In this document: positions 54,598 to 64,000 of the stretch, in pieces
How the letters are laid out: the number at the start of each line of letters is the position of its first letter
Position numbering within the stretch: the stretch's first letter is position 1
Assembly (NCBI GenBank): GCA_012295275.1
Contig: CM022665.1
Location: forward strand, 24,827,946 to 24,891,945
Direction of reading: 5' to 3'
DNA from: Chrysomallon squamiferum
Lineage: Eukaryota > Mollusca > Gastropoda > Neomphalida > Peltospiridae
DNA length: 64,000 bases
The notes under the pieces: model-generated
The model's database searches: none
Seen by the model: only the letters and a program-made list of their open reading frames with translations
Told to the model about the DNA's origin: nothing
Made by a program: the position numbers and the translations under genes

Positions 54598-54738
54598 TGA
54601 CCTCACTGGGTCCGGACCTTCGATGAGGTCAGATCAGGATCACATTACGAAAATAAATTTAATTATAATCTGATGAGGTCAAGTGATGACTTTGATTGAG
54701 GACTGTCGATTGGTTACAAGATACATCTAGTATATATA
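54598..54738 (+). promoter_or_regulatory. core promoter of copy 6
   Basis: Array-type promoter with TGACCTCA at 54598-54605 and TATATATA at 54731-54738. One base is missing between the second TGAGGTCA and the CCAAT block (GACTTTGATTG versus GACTTCTGATTG). Exon 1 ends at 54811. Confidence 0.72.
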
Positions 54739-54969
54739 GAGGTAGATAGATGCTTCTTAGTATCACTTCAAAACTGACTATCACTTGAACATTTCCTCTC
54801 TACCACTGTTGGTAAGTATTTCTTGTTATTTATATACGGTAAATCATCTCTCTTTTTTAATTTTATTATATTTTATTTGTTTATTTATTTATTTATTTGT
54901 TCAATTTAATTTAATTTAATTTAATTTAAAATAATTTAATTTTTATTTCTTCATCTCCAGATTTTCAAA

Positions 54970-55358
54970 ATGATGAAGGCTGTTATCATCGTTCTTCTTG
55001 CCTGTTTGACTCTTGCCTCTGCTGGCATGATGATGCCAATGTACGGTGGATATGGAGGCTACGGTATGGGAGGATATGGAATGGGGGGATACGGCATGGG
55101 AGGATACGGATATGGAGGATTCGGAATGGGAGGTTTATCTCTCGGAGCATATGGCGGATATGGGGATACGGAGGATACGGAGGATACGGAGGTATGATGG
55201 CAGGTGGCATGATGGGAGGTGGTATGATGGCAGGTGGCATTATGGGAGGTGGCGTGATGGGAGGTGGCGTGATGGGAGGTGGCGTGATGGGAGGTGGCAT
55301 GATGGCTGGTGGCATGATGGCTGGTGGCATGATGCGTGGTGGCATATACGGACGTTAA
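54970..55358 (+). pseudogene. frameshifted, prematurely stopped family member, copy 6
   Basis: The signal peptide and Gly-Tyr block are normal to about residue 64. Then a G5 run of the intact copies is G4 here (55162-55165). The loss of one base gives [13 protein letters not shown] and a stop at 55195-55197, for a 75-residue product without the Met block or the YGR end. The ancestral frame remains open downstream to 55358, and promoter, splice sites and polyadenylation signal are intact. The lesion is at the same spot as in copy 3. A homopolymer sequencing error is a real alternative. If real, the stop would be far upstream of the last junction and the mRNA could be a nonsense-mediated decay target. 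Confidence 0.72.
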
Positions 55359-55691
55359 TAATGTACATGTAAGTTAAAATTATAACAAGAAAGTAATCTT
55401 CGTCAGTGCTTGGTTTTGTTAAATTTTAAAATCAGTGTATTTCTTTAATTTCTAAATTTACGTCATCTACAAGTCAGACGCACATATTTCTAATCTAGAG
55501 ATTACACATTAATATCATTATAAAATATAAAATGTTCTTCTACATCCAGAAATCGGTCGCAGATAATTAGAAATAAATCATAAACACACGAATGAAAAAA
55601 AGAGTCTATTTGTTTTCTTTCAGAATCCACACAGTGTACAACCGAAAAGAAGATAACTGTAACTGGTTTTAACCAGTGCAACTATTAACTG

Positions 55692-55697
55692 AATAAA
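55692..55697 (+). terminator. polyadenylation signal of copy 6
   Basis: AATAAA in the 3' UTR exon starting at 55624. Confidence 0.8.
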
Positions 55698-55714
55698 GTA
55701 TTTTAGAAAATAAA

Positions 55715-55781
55715 ATAGTTTTTGTTTGCTTATTTATAATTTGCAATTATTTATAATAATCATAATCATAATAATTAATAA

Positions 55782-55826
<45 letters not shown>

Positions 55827-56914
55827 AACAACAAGAACGTGTATTAAAATAATTATGTGTGAAGAACAGCTTCATTAAAAAGAACACAGAATCACTGTGT
55901 TACCAAACATTGAGATAAACTTGTAACTAAATACAGGCACATACATGCATACATACTTAGAGAGAAATGAAAATAAATTTGAGGAAGAAGTATACAGAGA
56001 AGAAACATGAAGATCAAGAAATACTTAAATGAATAAAATAAAATAACAAAATAACAGTAAGTATAATAATAAATAACCAGAAATAAAGATTCCGACATAT
56101 ATAGGCACAGAGACACGTACGGGTTTCAACAGATATATATTCATATGTAAAAACTAATACATATATGCAAAGTCAAGAGAAACTTTTCAGTTTAAAACCG
56201 AAATTTCACAGAAACTTAATCAGTGTAAAACACACAGTCCACACGCTAACAATACTGAATGTGAAAAATGATACTCTTCTACGTGAGGTTTTGCCAAGAG
56301 TCTACGAAAACGTGAAAAGCATGTACCTCGTGAACAACCACAACTGCACGTGCAAATAGGTTATAAAAATTATTTAACTAGTCTATGCACCGGAGACCTT
56401 TTACGATTTTTTTTTTTTTTTTTTTTTTTTTCTTGCACTGGGGCAAGTGGTGGTCGCAGTCACTTACCACTGAGCTTGAATTATTCAACATGTTTTCAGT
56501 GTGTTGTCCACGAAGTGAAACGTTTAATTTTTGTTCCCCACATTACTTTAGTAAATTCTGGCGATATGATCAGATTTTGTATGATTATCATTTGTAGTGT
56601 GTGTCTATTACGTTGACATTTTGACTTTTTCAATACCGTTTACTTACTTCGTTCTCATATCTTTTATTGTTATTTAACTAGAGAGAGTTCAGTCTATGGC
56701 AAAGCTGGTACGTAAACCATAAATGCAAATAGACACAATGAAAATAATTACTACCCTTTTTATTACTGAATTTACTGTAGAACTTAGTTCGTAAGAATGG
56801 TCTGTTTCAATGAGCGCTTTGTGAAATAAAATGAAATGAAGTATAAAAAAGTAAAATATGAATTTTTTCTGATCTATTTATTTATTGTTTTTATTTTATT
56901 TATTCTTTTTTATT

Positions 56915-56945
<31 letters not shown>

Positions 56946-58204
56946 TTTTTTTTGTTAAAATTCACACCTAGAACGGGAAAAAGGTGTATTCTGAGTTTTA
57001 ACTGATAAAATGCTTTTAAAAAGTTTATTTGTTTGGCGTGGATGATCATATGACAACATGTCAGATGCATGGATATGTAAAATCCAGGTTTAATACAAGT
57101 TGCATGGGATAAATACCAATCTACAAAGCAAACCTTATAAGAATGCAGAAGTTAACAAACCGACATATAAAAATGAAATAAGTAAAAAAAAAAAAAAATA
57201 AACATAAAAAAAAATCTGACATTGATAGCAGTAGTAGCCGTAATAATAGTAGCAGTAACAGTAGTAGTAATAGTAGTATCATCAGTAGTAGTAGTAGAGG
57301 GTAATAGTAAAACTGCTACTACTAGTAGTAATAATAATGATGTTGTTGATGTTGATAAATAAAAAATAAAAACTATATTATAACTCCGAGATAAATGTTT
57401 ACAACTTACAAATACTCTGTCATGCAAGAAGAAGGGGCAACATCGCATACCACTGATTGAACTCAGCAGTATCTTGAGGATGCAAAGCAGCATTCCTAAA
57501 GAAGGATGAAAGGCTGTCACAAAGTCCGGACTGTAATCCGACAGATATTTTTTATGTGGAATTCACCGAATAACAAGATATAGGAACGTTGAATGGACAA
57601 GTTCACTGAGTAGAAATTAAAGACAAAAATCAATGAAAGTTGGAACACGATCATCCTTGAGTAGATTCCGAGATACATTCAGAAGTCTGCAGGAAAAAAT
57701 GGAGGACCCATTGATCATCTGTTCAAGTAGACTAATGGGAAGATGACCTTCTTACATTCCGGAACTACAGTTTTCGATATCAAATGTTGATTTTTCTTAT
57801 GTTAAAACTACTATAGATATTCAACTTTCAGTTGTAACATAAAACGTCCATGTATATATTTAGAGAGTTTCGAATTGTGATTTGTGATATGTTGGGTATT
57901 AAAGTTAAGTGCGATAACGACATACAGATGTAGTATAATACAATAATACAATTAACTTCTATTAATTAGGAAACCAGATAAAAACAGAAGATACGTCTGC
58001 CCTTGGCACTTCCCCTGTCAATGACAGTGTCAAGAAGGGATTACGAGCATCACTTTTGATTAATTATAAATAACATCTTTGTTAAGACAACATCTTCAGC
58101 ATTTCCCAAATCTTAAAACAGTATAAAGTAAAATAAAACAAAAATAAAACAAAAATAAAACAGAATATAAATATATATAAATAGACGTCTTTCAGTGGCA
58201 GTCA
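55715..58204. other. U5 spacer between copies 6 and 7
   Basis: The AAT microsatellite is at about 55752-55826 and poly-T at about 56407-56430, with TTATT lost just before it. TTTA repeats lie at about 56875-56948. A nine-base duplication of ATACAATA type sits at about 57940-57952. Confidence 0.8.
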
Positions 58205-58346
58205 TGACCTCACTGGGTCCGGACCTTCGATGAGGTCAGATCAGGATCACATTACGAAAATAAATTTAATTATAATCTGATGAGGTCAAGTGATGACTTC
58301 TGATTGAGGACTGTCGATTGGTTACAAGATACATCTAGTATATATA
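58205..58346 (+). promoter_or_regulatory. core promoter of copy 7
   Basis: Array-type promoter with TGACCTCA at 58205-58212 and TATATATA at 58339-58346. Exon 1 ends at 58419. Confidence 0.75.
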
Positions 58347-58573
58347 GAGGTAGATAGATGCTTCTTAGTATCACTTCAAAACTGACTATCACTTGAACAT
58401 TTCCTCTCTACCACTGTTGGTAAGTATTTCTTGTTATTTATATACGGTAAATCATCTCTCTTTTTTAATTTTATTATATTTTATTTGTTTATTTATTTAT
58501 TTGTTCAATTTAATTTAATTTAATTTAATTTAAAATAATTTAATTTTTATTTCTTCATCTCCAGATTTTCAAA

Positions 58574-58972
58574 ATGATGAAGGCTGTTATCATCGTTCTT
58601 CTTGCCTGTTTGACTCTTGCCTCTGCTGGCATGATGATGCCAATGTACGGTGGATATGGAGGCTACGGTATGGGAGGATATGGAGGATATGGAATGGGGG
58701 GATACGGCATGGGAGGATACGGATATGGAGGATTCGGAATGGGAGGTTTATCTCTCGGAGCATATGGCGGATATGGGGGATACGGAGGATACGGAGGATA
58801 CGGAGGTATGATGGCAGGTGGCATGATGGGAGGTGGTATGATGGCAGGTGGCATTATGGGAGGTGGCGTGATGGGAGGTGGCGTGATGGGAGGTGGCGTG
58901 ATGGGAGGTGGCATGATGGCTGGTGGCATGATGGCTGGTGGCATGATGCGTGGTGGCATATACGGACGTTAA
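58574..58972 (+). CDS. secreted Gly/Tyr/Met-rich protein, copy 7
   Basis: An intact 132-residue copy, the longest in-frame product. It has signal peptide 1-18, a full-length Gly-Tyr block to residue 78 (with the extra GGY unit shared with copies 2 and 3), ten Gly-Met units (79-128) and C-terminal IYGR. Intron 1 is 58420-58564 and intron 2 is 58983-59237. The sequence after the coding exon shares single-base variants with copy 2 (ACTTCATC near 59070 and GAGATAACAC near 59114) rather than with its immediate neighbours, indicating mosaic ancestry. No inactivating change is visible. Confidence 0.88.
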   Translation: MMKAVIIVLLACLTLASAGMMMPMYGGYGGYGMGGYGGYGMGGYGMGGYGYGGFGMGGLSLGAYGGYGGYGGYGGYGGMMAGGMMGGGMMAGGIMGGGVMGGGVMGGGVMGGGMMAGGMMAGGMMRGGIYGR

Positions 58973-59305
58973 TAATGTACATGTAAGTTAAAATTATAAC
59001 AAGAAAGTAATCTTCGTCAGTGCTTGGTTTTTGTTAAATTTTAAAATCAGTGTATTTCTTTAATTTCTAAATTTACTTCATCTACAAGTCAGACGCACAT
59101 ATTTCTAATCTAGAGATAACACATTAATATCATTATAAAATATAAAATGTTCTTCTACATCCAGAAATCGGTCGCAGATAATTAGAAATAAATCATAAAC
59201 ACACGAATGAAAAAAGAGTCTATTTGTTTTCTTTCAGAATCCACACAGTGTACAACCGAAAAGAAGATAACTGTAACTGGTTTTAACCAGTGCAACTATT
59301 AACTG

Positions 59306-59311
59306 AATAAA
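59306..59311 (+). terminator. polyadenylation signal of copy 7
   Basis: AATAAA in the 3' UTR exon starting at 59238. Confidence 0.8.
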
Positions 59312-59324
59312 GTATTTTAGAAAA

Positions 59325-59384
59325 TATGATAGTTTTTGTTTGCTTATTTATAATTCACAATAATTAATAATAATAATCATAATC

Positions 59385-59437
<53 letters not shown>

Positions 59438-61652
59438 TAATAATAATAATAATAATACAACAACAAGAACGTGTATTAAAATAATTATGTGTGAAGAACA
59501 GCTTCATTAAAAGAACACAGAATCACTGTGTTACCAAACATTGAGATAAACTTGTAACTAAATACAGGCACATACATGCATACATACTTAGAGAGAAATG
59601 AAAATAAATTTGAGGAAGAAGTATACAGAGAAGAAACATGAAGATCAAGAAATACTTAAATGAATAAAATAAAATAACAAAATAACAGTAAGTATAATAA
59701 TAAATAACCAGAAATAAAGATTCCGACATATATAGGCACAGAGACACGTACGGGTTTCAACAGATATATATTCATATGTAAAAACTAATACATATATGCA
59801 AAGTCAAGAGAAACTTTTCAGTTTAAAACCGAAATTTCACAGAAACTTAATCAGTGTAAAACACACAGTCCACACGCTAACAATACTGAATGTGAAAAAT
59901 GATACTCTTCTACGTGAGGTTTTGCCAAGAGTCTACGAAAACGTGAAAAGCATGTACCTCGTGAACAACCACAACTGCACGTGCAAATAGGTTATAAAAA
60001 TTATTTAACTAGTCTATGCACCGGAGACCTTTTATTACGATTTTTTTTTTTTTTTTTTGTTCTTGCACTGGGGCAAGTGGTGGTCGCAGTCACTTACCAC
60101 TGAGCTTGAATTATTCAACATGTTTTCAGTGTGTTGTCCACGAAGTGAAACGTTTAATTTTGTTCCCCACATTACTTTAGTAAATTCTGGCGATATGATC
60201 AGATTTTGTATGATTATCATTTTGTAGTGTGTGTCTATTACGTTGACATTTTGACTTTTTCAATACCGTTTACTTACTTCGTTCTCATATCTTTTATTGT
60301 TATTTAACTAGAGAGAGTTCAGTCTATGGCAAAGCTGGTACGTAAACCATAAATGCAAATAGACACAATGAAAATAATTACTACCCTTTTTATTACTGAA
60401 TTTACTGTAGAACTTAGTTCGTAAGAATGGTCTGTTTCAATGAGCGCTTTGTGAAATAAAATGAAATGAAGTATAAAAAGTAAAATATGAATTTTTTCTT
60501 ATCTATTTATTTATTGTTTTTATTTTATTTATTCTTTTTTATTTTATTTATTTATTTATTTATTTATTTTTTTTGTTAAAATTCACACCTAGAACGGGAA
60601 AAAGGTGTATTCTGAGTTTTAACTGATAAAATGCTTTTAAAAATTTTATTTGTTTGGCGTGGATGATCATATGACAACATGTCAGATGCATGGATATGTA
60701 AAATCCAGGTTTAATACAAGTTGCATGGGATAAATACCAATCTACAAAGCAAACCTTATAAGAATGCAGAAGTTAACAAACCGACATATAAAAATGAAAT
60801 AAGTAAAAAAAAAAAAAAATAAACATAAAAAAAAATCTGACATTGATAGCAGTAGTAGCCGTAATAATAGTAGCAGTAACAGTAGTAGTAATAGTAGTAT
60901 CATCAATAGTAGTAGTAGAGGGTTATTGTCGTTGTTATTGTTTTTGTTAATCGGATCAGACCAATATATACAGCTTATGATGTGCTGCTTTCTAATTCAC
61001 TACATTAATCAATGTTAAGAAATTCAGCATATCTTATATTTAGATACTCAGTTCCATATACTTATACACGTATAAATATATACATACGCACATATATAAA
61101 TACAGAGTGATATACATAAGTATACATTTATACACATAAATACATACATACAAAGAGAAACGTACGGATCTAACTACCTCCGTATATGTACATATCATAT
61201 GTATGACGATTATATATATACGATTACATACATACGACGATACATACATACTATATGCAAACTACACACATATATCCATACAAAGACCATCGGATGTGGA
61301 ACGGTTCAATACTCGATTAACTTGAATATAGACCTGAAAAACTGTGAAAAGTTGAGTTCGAATCTCGAAGGAGATTAAGATATAAAAAATAATGTTTCAT
61401 GAAGAAATTATGAACCTTAACTATGAGTAATTACGAAATTTAATGTTTATTGTCAGTCAACGATTTTAGGGGGAGAGGAACGTGAGAACCAGCCTGTGTT
61501 TAATTTAGACCACAAATACGAGAACTTGCAAAATTTTAAATTCTTTACTTTTATTTTATTATTTTTATTCTTATTCTTATTGTTGTTATGGTTGTTTGAC
61601 AAGAAAATACACGATCACCTCATTGAAAAATAACCTGGACCCCCATTTGCGA
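59325..61652. other. partial U6 spacer and array end, upstream of copy 8
   Basis: Unit homology continues, with AAT repeat at about 59366-59457 and poly-T at about 60041-60058, until about 60921, where it breaks off inside the AGT repeat (AGTAGTAGTAGAGGG then unrelated sequence). From 60922 to about 61600 the sequence is TA/CA-rich and holds no gene. GAGTTCGAATCTCG at 61354-61367 is B-box-like, but no convincing A box lies at the right distance. Confidence 0.7.
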
Positions 61653-61769
61653 TGAGGTCAATCTAAAGTTAAATTACTTAAAATAAAATCAATTATAATT
61701 TGATGAGGTCAACTGGTGACTTTGACTGAGGGCTATCGATTGGTTTACAAGATACATCTAGTATATATA
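61653..61769 (+). promoter_or_regulatory. relic promoter of copy 8
   Basis: TGAGGTCA at 61653-61660 and 61704-61711, an inverted CCAAT box (CGATTGGTTTACAAG) and TATATATA at 61762-61769 are all present and well spaced. Coding-type sequence begins immediately after the TATA box, so exon 1 and intron 1 are missing. Confidence 0.7.
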
Positions 61770-61863
61770 CGGCATGGGTGGCTATGGATGTTACGGCCTG
61801 GGTGGATATGGAATGTACGGAGGATATGGTATTGGTGGATACGGATATATAGGATTTGGTTAA
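61770..61863 (+). pseudogene. truncated family remnant, copy 8
   Basis: Starting one base after TATATATA, the sequence encodes GGYG-type repeats (MGGYGCYGLGGYGMYGGYG from the ATG at 61774) and stops with TAA at 61861-61863, 29 codons in all. There is no exon 1, intron 1 or signal peptide. The 3' UTR-like sequence (AACTGATTTTTAACCAG) follows within about 30 bp without a recognisable intron 2. An AATAAA lies at 61925-61930. The repeats resemble copy 1 more than the Met-rich copies. The best reading is a deletion-derived pseudogene. A functional short peptide without secretion signal seems unlikely. Confidence 0.75.
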
Positions 61864-61930
61864 TAATATTCAGCAGAATAGAAGAAAAATGAAACTGATT
61901 TTTAACCAGTTTATCTGTTAACTAAATAAA

Positions 61931-64000
61931 ATGCTTGAAAAAAAAAGAAGTGGTATTTTGTGTTTATTTATTTAAAATAGAACGGTGAAATTACCGCCTT
62001 TGACATTACGAATGCGGAGAAACAGCGTTATAGTAAAGAAACAGAGAAAGCAGACACAATTATTATGCAGTTATCCAGAAGTGATGATATATCTCTGATA
62101 GAATATATATATACGTGCAGACATATATAAACAAACAGGCACAGGCACACGAACACACACATAATATGTTCGTATACACATTTACATGAAAACAAAATTT
62201 TAGAAGAAAAGTCACAAGGAAATGTTGGTACAGGAAAAATATAATAATATAATAATGCGTTAAATATATAGGCGAAAAACTTATTATACATACAGAGACA
62301 CTTCTATTTGAACGCATTCACGCACTGATAATTATACAGACACAATTATGTTATACGGTTCATCATCTGCAAGCAACACAGAAGATCACTGATACACACA
62401 AATGGGCATTATTATACTTGCACACAGGAATACAGTTAAACGATTTGACATATTGATCATAATAATAATTATTATTATCACCAAGATGGTAGAAATCATT
62501 TAGTAAAAATTAATTGTTTCAAAAGACCAAAAAAAAAAAATATATATATATATATAAAGTGCGGAAATTAAAATACATATGTTTATTGCTCTTTTAAAAG
62601 TTAGATTTGAAATGAGTTCATTTCTTGCTAGAACTGATTTTATATTTATTTTATTTTATTTTATTTATTTATTTAATTTTTATTTATTTATTTGATTATT
62701 TTTTTCTTCTGAATCAACAACAACAACAACAACAACAACAATAATAATAATAATAATATTTTGATTGACCCCTTTTCGACACAATTGAATATAACCATAG
62801 CAATAATCGAAATAAATGAACGAATTTTCTGTTTTGACCGGAGCTCTTTAAAAACACTATAAACACAAAAGTCAGTATTGCCTCCTTTAATAATAGAAAG
62901 ATCAGAAAAAAAAAAAGAGTGAGAACATGTAATTGAAAAATTGTAATTTGTTTTAGTTTTTAAATTGGAGATATCGATGTATAGGTCACCGAAAAATATT
63001 TATATATTAAAATACATTAAAAAAGATATTTTAAAAACTAATATAATAGCTACACCTAAAAGAGTTATGAATAAATAAAATTTATTTAAGTAAGGTATAC
63101 AGAAATGAAACGTTTCTAAATCAAGACAAACTCTAAACGAGACCTGAATACAGAAGGTTAATACGTTATGCAAAGATATTCAAGATCCTTATTTTCTAAC
63201 ATGAAAGCTTATCTCTATGTTTTAAAAAGGACACTGCATCAATATATGCTATATAAGTATAACATGAATATAGATCTTCAGTTCTATAATGTAAAATCAG
63301 ATGCATATATACGTATAAACATAAACACACACATATGCATACGTTTTTATATACTCATAAATACACACACACGCATATACAACTGTATATAAACACAGAT
63401 ACACACAAACATATACATAGACATATAAATAAATAAAAGCATGAACACATACATAAATAGGTGTGAATCAGTATGTGTGTGTGTGTGTTTATGTCGGGAT
63501 GTGAGTGTAATTGAGTCTCTATCATAACTTTCTGGTTGTCTCAAGCTTTGTCTAAAATGTTCGAGCCTTTACAGTTACCCTTCAATACTCCGCATAAATT
63601 TCTTCAATATTTATCATCATAATTACGATACAAATTAAACAGGGCAATTTCGATAATTCGAATAGCATCCTCGGAGTTTCAGTCAACTCGAGTGCAATAA
63701 AAATTATATTATTGCCGCAGTGATACGAACTCGATATTTACCAGACATCACAAAAGACACTGTAGCGGATGGATCCAAGGCATCTAGACCCTCCCTCATA
63801 TTTGAGAAGTGACCCTTTTAGTTTTTTTACAAATTTATCTAATGTTTATAAATTTCTGTCAGTGTATAGAACACTGTAGAATCCATCTGCCAGCGTCCTG
63901 TTGTAGCACTATTATATTATGGTCCATGTGAACTGTGTGTAATTTTTCAGTAGTGCCTTTTCAAAATGTTGTGATTCCCTTTTTGTCATGGACCCCCCTC
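61931..64000. other. gene-free AT-rich region downstream of the cluster
   Basis: No gene is supportable. There are AT/AC-type runs (62100-62165, 62540-62556 and 63310-63440), TTTA sequence (about 62640-62700) and an AAC/AAT run (62716-62757). The last 350 bp are less repetitive. Confidence 0.55.
63970..64000 (+). mobile_element. possible hAT-type terminal fragment at window edge
   Basis: GTGATTCCCTTTTTGTCATG followed by GACCCCCC resembles the ends of many hAT elements (GTGGTTCCCAA, T-run, then CATGGACCCCC). Only about 30 bp are in view and the expected CAG start is not clear, so this is tentative. Confidence 0.3.

Larger units (their letters stand above)
40606..60921 (+). repeat. tandem array of about 3.6-kb gene-bearing units (U1-U6)
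   Basis: From exon 2 of copy 2 onward the sequence repeats almost identically. The units are U1 40606-44166 (3561 bp), U2 44167-47749 (3583), U3 47750-51364 (3615), U4 51365-54960 (3596), U5 54961-58564 (3604) and partial U6 58565-60921 (2357). Each full unit holds a coding exon, intron 2, the 3' UTR exon and about 2.9 kb of spacer. The spacer carries an AAT microsatellite, a poly-T, a TTTA run and an AGT run, and ends with the promoter and exon 1 of the next gene. Differences are mostly microsatellite length changes and scattered single bases. This indicates recent duplication or ongoing homogenisation. Confidence 0.95.

Noticed and set aside
61295-61370. tRNA or SINE with B-box-like GAGTTCGAATCTCG
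   Set aside because: No A box at normal spacing, no cloverleaf and no tail or target duplication. Only the B-box resemblance remains.

Overview
The window is eukaryotic: AT-rich, crowded with microsatellites (AG, AC, AAT, AGT, TATG and long poly-A/T tracts), with GT-AG introns, TATA boxes and AATAAA signals. I read it as metazoan. The repeat texture and the style of the secreted Gly/Tyr-rich proteins favour a mollusc, possibly a cephalopod, but nothing in the sequence proves the taxon.

Positions 1 to about 37,260 hold no gene I can support. This stretch carries simple repeats, two short non-autonomous DNA transposons (a TA-flanked element with 20-bp terminal inverted repeats at 366-495 and a hAT-like element at 8209-8390), a perfect 20-bp hairpin (26987-27030), two old degenerate direct-repeat arrays (30365-30720 and 31320-31790) and possible tRNA-like SINE traces.

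Positions 37,260 to 61,940 hold a tandem family of eight related genes, all on the + strand. Each complete copy has the same plan: a promoter with TGAGGTCA-type sites, an inverted CCAAT box and TATATATA; a short non-coding exon 1; an intron of about 115-245 bp; one coding exon; a short intron starting 10-11 bases after the stop codon; and a 3' UTR exon ending at AATAAA. The intact products (99-132 residues) have an 18-residue signal peptide, a Gly-Tyr block and, in copies 2-7, a Gly-Met block. They end in FYGR (copy 1) or IYGR (copies 2, 4, 5 and 7). Copy 1 (37759) is divergent and lacks the Met block. Copies 2-7 (40615, 44176, 47759, 51374, 54970, 58574) lie in nearly identical units of about 3.6 kb. 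Copies 3 and 6 are frameshifted at the same point. Copy 8 (about 61770) is a remnant fused directly to its TATA box.

The products are secreted and look structural or peptide-precursor-like (eggshell, cuticle, adhesive or defence peptide). The shared promoters suggest co-expression, and the repeated units look like recent amplification for gene dosage. The function is unknown. Positions 61,940 to 64,000 hold only AT-rich sequence and microsatellites, with a possible hAT end at the window edge.
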